This document shows positions 63,008 to 64,000 of a DNA stretch of 64,000 nt, piece after piece. Below the pieces are notes generated by a model, which saw only the letters and a list, made by a program, of their open reading frames with translations, was not told the DNA's origin and ran no database searches. The position numbers were made by a program, and so were the translations under genes. The DNA is from Dryomyza anilis. Lineage: Eukaryota > Arthropoda > Insecta > Diptera > Dryomyzidae. How positions within the stretch are numbered: position 1 is the stretch's first letter; each line of letters opens with the position of its first letter. The stretch spans positions 29,046,963 through 29,110,962 of the forward strand of contig OX638133.1 of assembly GCA_951804985.1 (NCBI GenBank), given 5' to 3'.

Positions 63008-63718
63008 AACTCACCTCTAATAAATGTCGTTAAATTTAGCTGTTTGAACTGTGACATTTTGTGTGACTCTCAAAAATAATCACAAAAAAACTCTGCACTC
63101 TTTGGTTGGTTTTACAGCCTCTTTTGAATAGTAATTTTTGTTTTTTAACAAATACATTTAGTGTGTTTAAAAAAAATATATAAGTCACACTAATTTGCAT
63201 TGGCCAACATGCCAACTACACAAGGGATTCATTTTGTATTTTAAGAATTTTAGCGTTTTTTTTAAACATTGATTAGTTTTAAGTTATATCGATTAATATT
63301 TAGCACTTAATGTACATGATAGTATGTGAGTATTATTACTTTTAATTAAAACAAAAAACAAATTTCATCTGTAATATAAACAATAAAAGAAAAACAAAAC
63401 ATATTAAATTAAACTACATAGTTCTAAAAGAAAATTAAATCTTTTATTTTATTATTTTTTATATTTTGGCATTATTTATAATATAAATTGTGTACTTAGG
63501 CTATTTATAAAATTAATAAATAATTAAAATTATTTAACTTAAATTCAAATAACGCTTTAGAAATTTATTATTCTGTGAACTTTTTTGTAATACATACTCG
63601 TAATAATATTGTATATAGTATAAGCGGCACTTACCGCTTATAATGTAATATTTACCATTTCAAGGAAATTAATAAAAACTAAAAAATAAAAATTATAACA
63701 AATAAACTCAACTGGTTT
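63008..63718 (+). other. DOM-A 3' UTR and intergenic DNA
   Basis: AT-rich, with several AATAAA signals. The first strong one is at 63382; others lie near 63511 and 63668. No further gene is recognised before the retroelement fragment. Confidence 0.5.
63382..63387 (+). terminator. Candidate poly(A) signal for DOM-A
   Basis: AATAAA in ACAATAAAAG, about 375 bp past the stop. It is one of several candidates in this AT-rich 3' region. Confidence 0.35.
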
Positions 63719-63774
63719 TTGTTTTCAAAAATATATAAGTGTGAAGTAATAACTGGTAATTCTATAACTAATAA

Positions 63775-63966
63775 CTATAAAGTTCCAACGAGTGTATTAT
63801 GTGAAAGACTGAAGCCCATTCGCAACAGACTGATTGGATCTTGTCAGTGCGGCTTCAGACCTGGCAAGTCCACCATAGAACCGATTTTCACATTGCGCCA
63901 AATCCTGGAAAAGACCAAAGAGAGGCAGATCGACACCCACCACCTCTTCGTCGACTACAAAGCTGG
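63775..63966 (+). mobile_element. Truncated non-LTR (LINE) reverse-transcriptase fragment
   Basis: Encodes VLCERLKPIRNRLIGSCQCG, FRPGKSTIEPIFTLRQILEK and THHLFVDYKA, a typical LINE RT segment up to the first catalytic-aspartate region (FVDYKA normally continues AFDS). Homology stops abruptly at about 63966, and the 5' flank is unrelated. A dead fragment. Confidence 0.8.
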
Positions 63967-63970
63967 TCGG

Positions 63971-64000
63971 CAGAGCTCTTAGCCGAGCGGCTCCGAGCCG
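63971..64000 (+). mobile_element. Possible hAT-type terminus running off the window
   Basis: CAGAGCTCTTAGCCGAGCGG, followed by more AGCCG-type sequence, interrupts the LINE fragment. It resembles the CAGAG...CGGCT terminus of the hAT-like element at 40242. Only 30 bp are visible. Confidence 0.3.

Overview
The window looks like nuclear DNA of a higher fly (Diptera, Schizophora-like, not Drosophila melanogaster itself). It is strongly AT-rich, with split genes that use GT-AG introns, long introns packed with tandem repeats and transposon remnants, and coding exons rich in CAG/CAA glutamine tracts. The genus cannot be fixed from sequence alone.

Layout: 1-720 is a foldback element with perfect 105-bp inverted arms. 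721-5340 is AT-rich intergenic DNA with no supported gene. 5422-6100 (+) is a small three-exon CCCH zinc-finger gene. It converges on a four-exon RAD51D-like recombinase gene (8711-6143, minus), with stops only 42 bp apart. The recombinase gene is divergent from the large gene that fills the rest of the window.

That large gene is the orthologue of Drosophila domino (dom), the SWR1/p400-type Snf2 ATPase that exchanges H2A variants. I traced 17 coding exons from 12824 to 63007 with consistent splice phases: HSA domain, split ATPase, large insertion, helicase C lobe, SANT-like domain and Gln-rich tail. Two ends are encoded. The DOM-A end uses a 36-nt micro-exon and the SANT/poly-Q exons. The DOM-B end is read through the exon-13 donor and gives an acidic, basic and low-complexity tail that stops at 49646. 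A symmetric 102-nt exon (20402-20503) is probably a cassette exon.

The most striking content lies in the dom introns. Seven contain one copy each of a C/D-box snoRNA whose 3' guide matches the U15/snR13 family. Three others carry an array of three different H/ACA-like snoRNA modules (A, B and C) repeated as A-B-C units, 23 copies in all including decayed ones. One more intron (46614-47240) carries a separate pair of H/ACA-like RNAs with related 3' hairpins. This locus therefore appears to be both a chromatin-remodeller gene and a host for about 32 small nucleolar RNA copies. The last two coding exons and their preceding snoRNA introns look like a segmental duplication.

The remaining intron DNA holds a 15-bp minisatellite (18699-19455), three arrays with units of about 280-323 bp in the 14-kb intron 11, hAT-type elements (a transposase fragment at 39585-40242 and a MITE with 8-bp target duplications at 54181-54610), and AT-rich repeats. 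The window ends in a truncated LINE reverse-transcriptase fragment.
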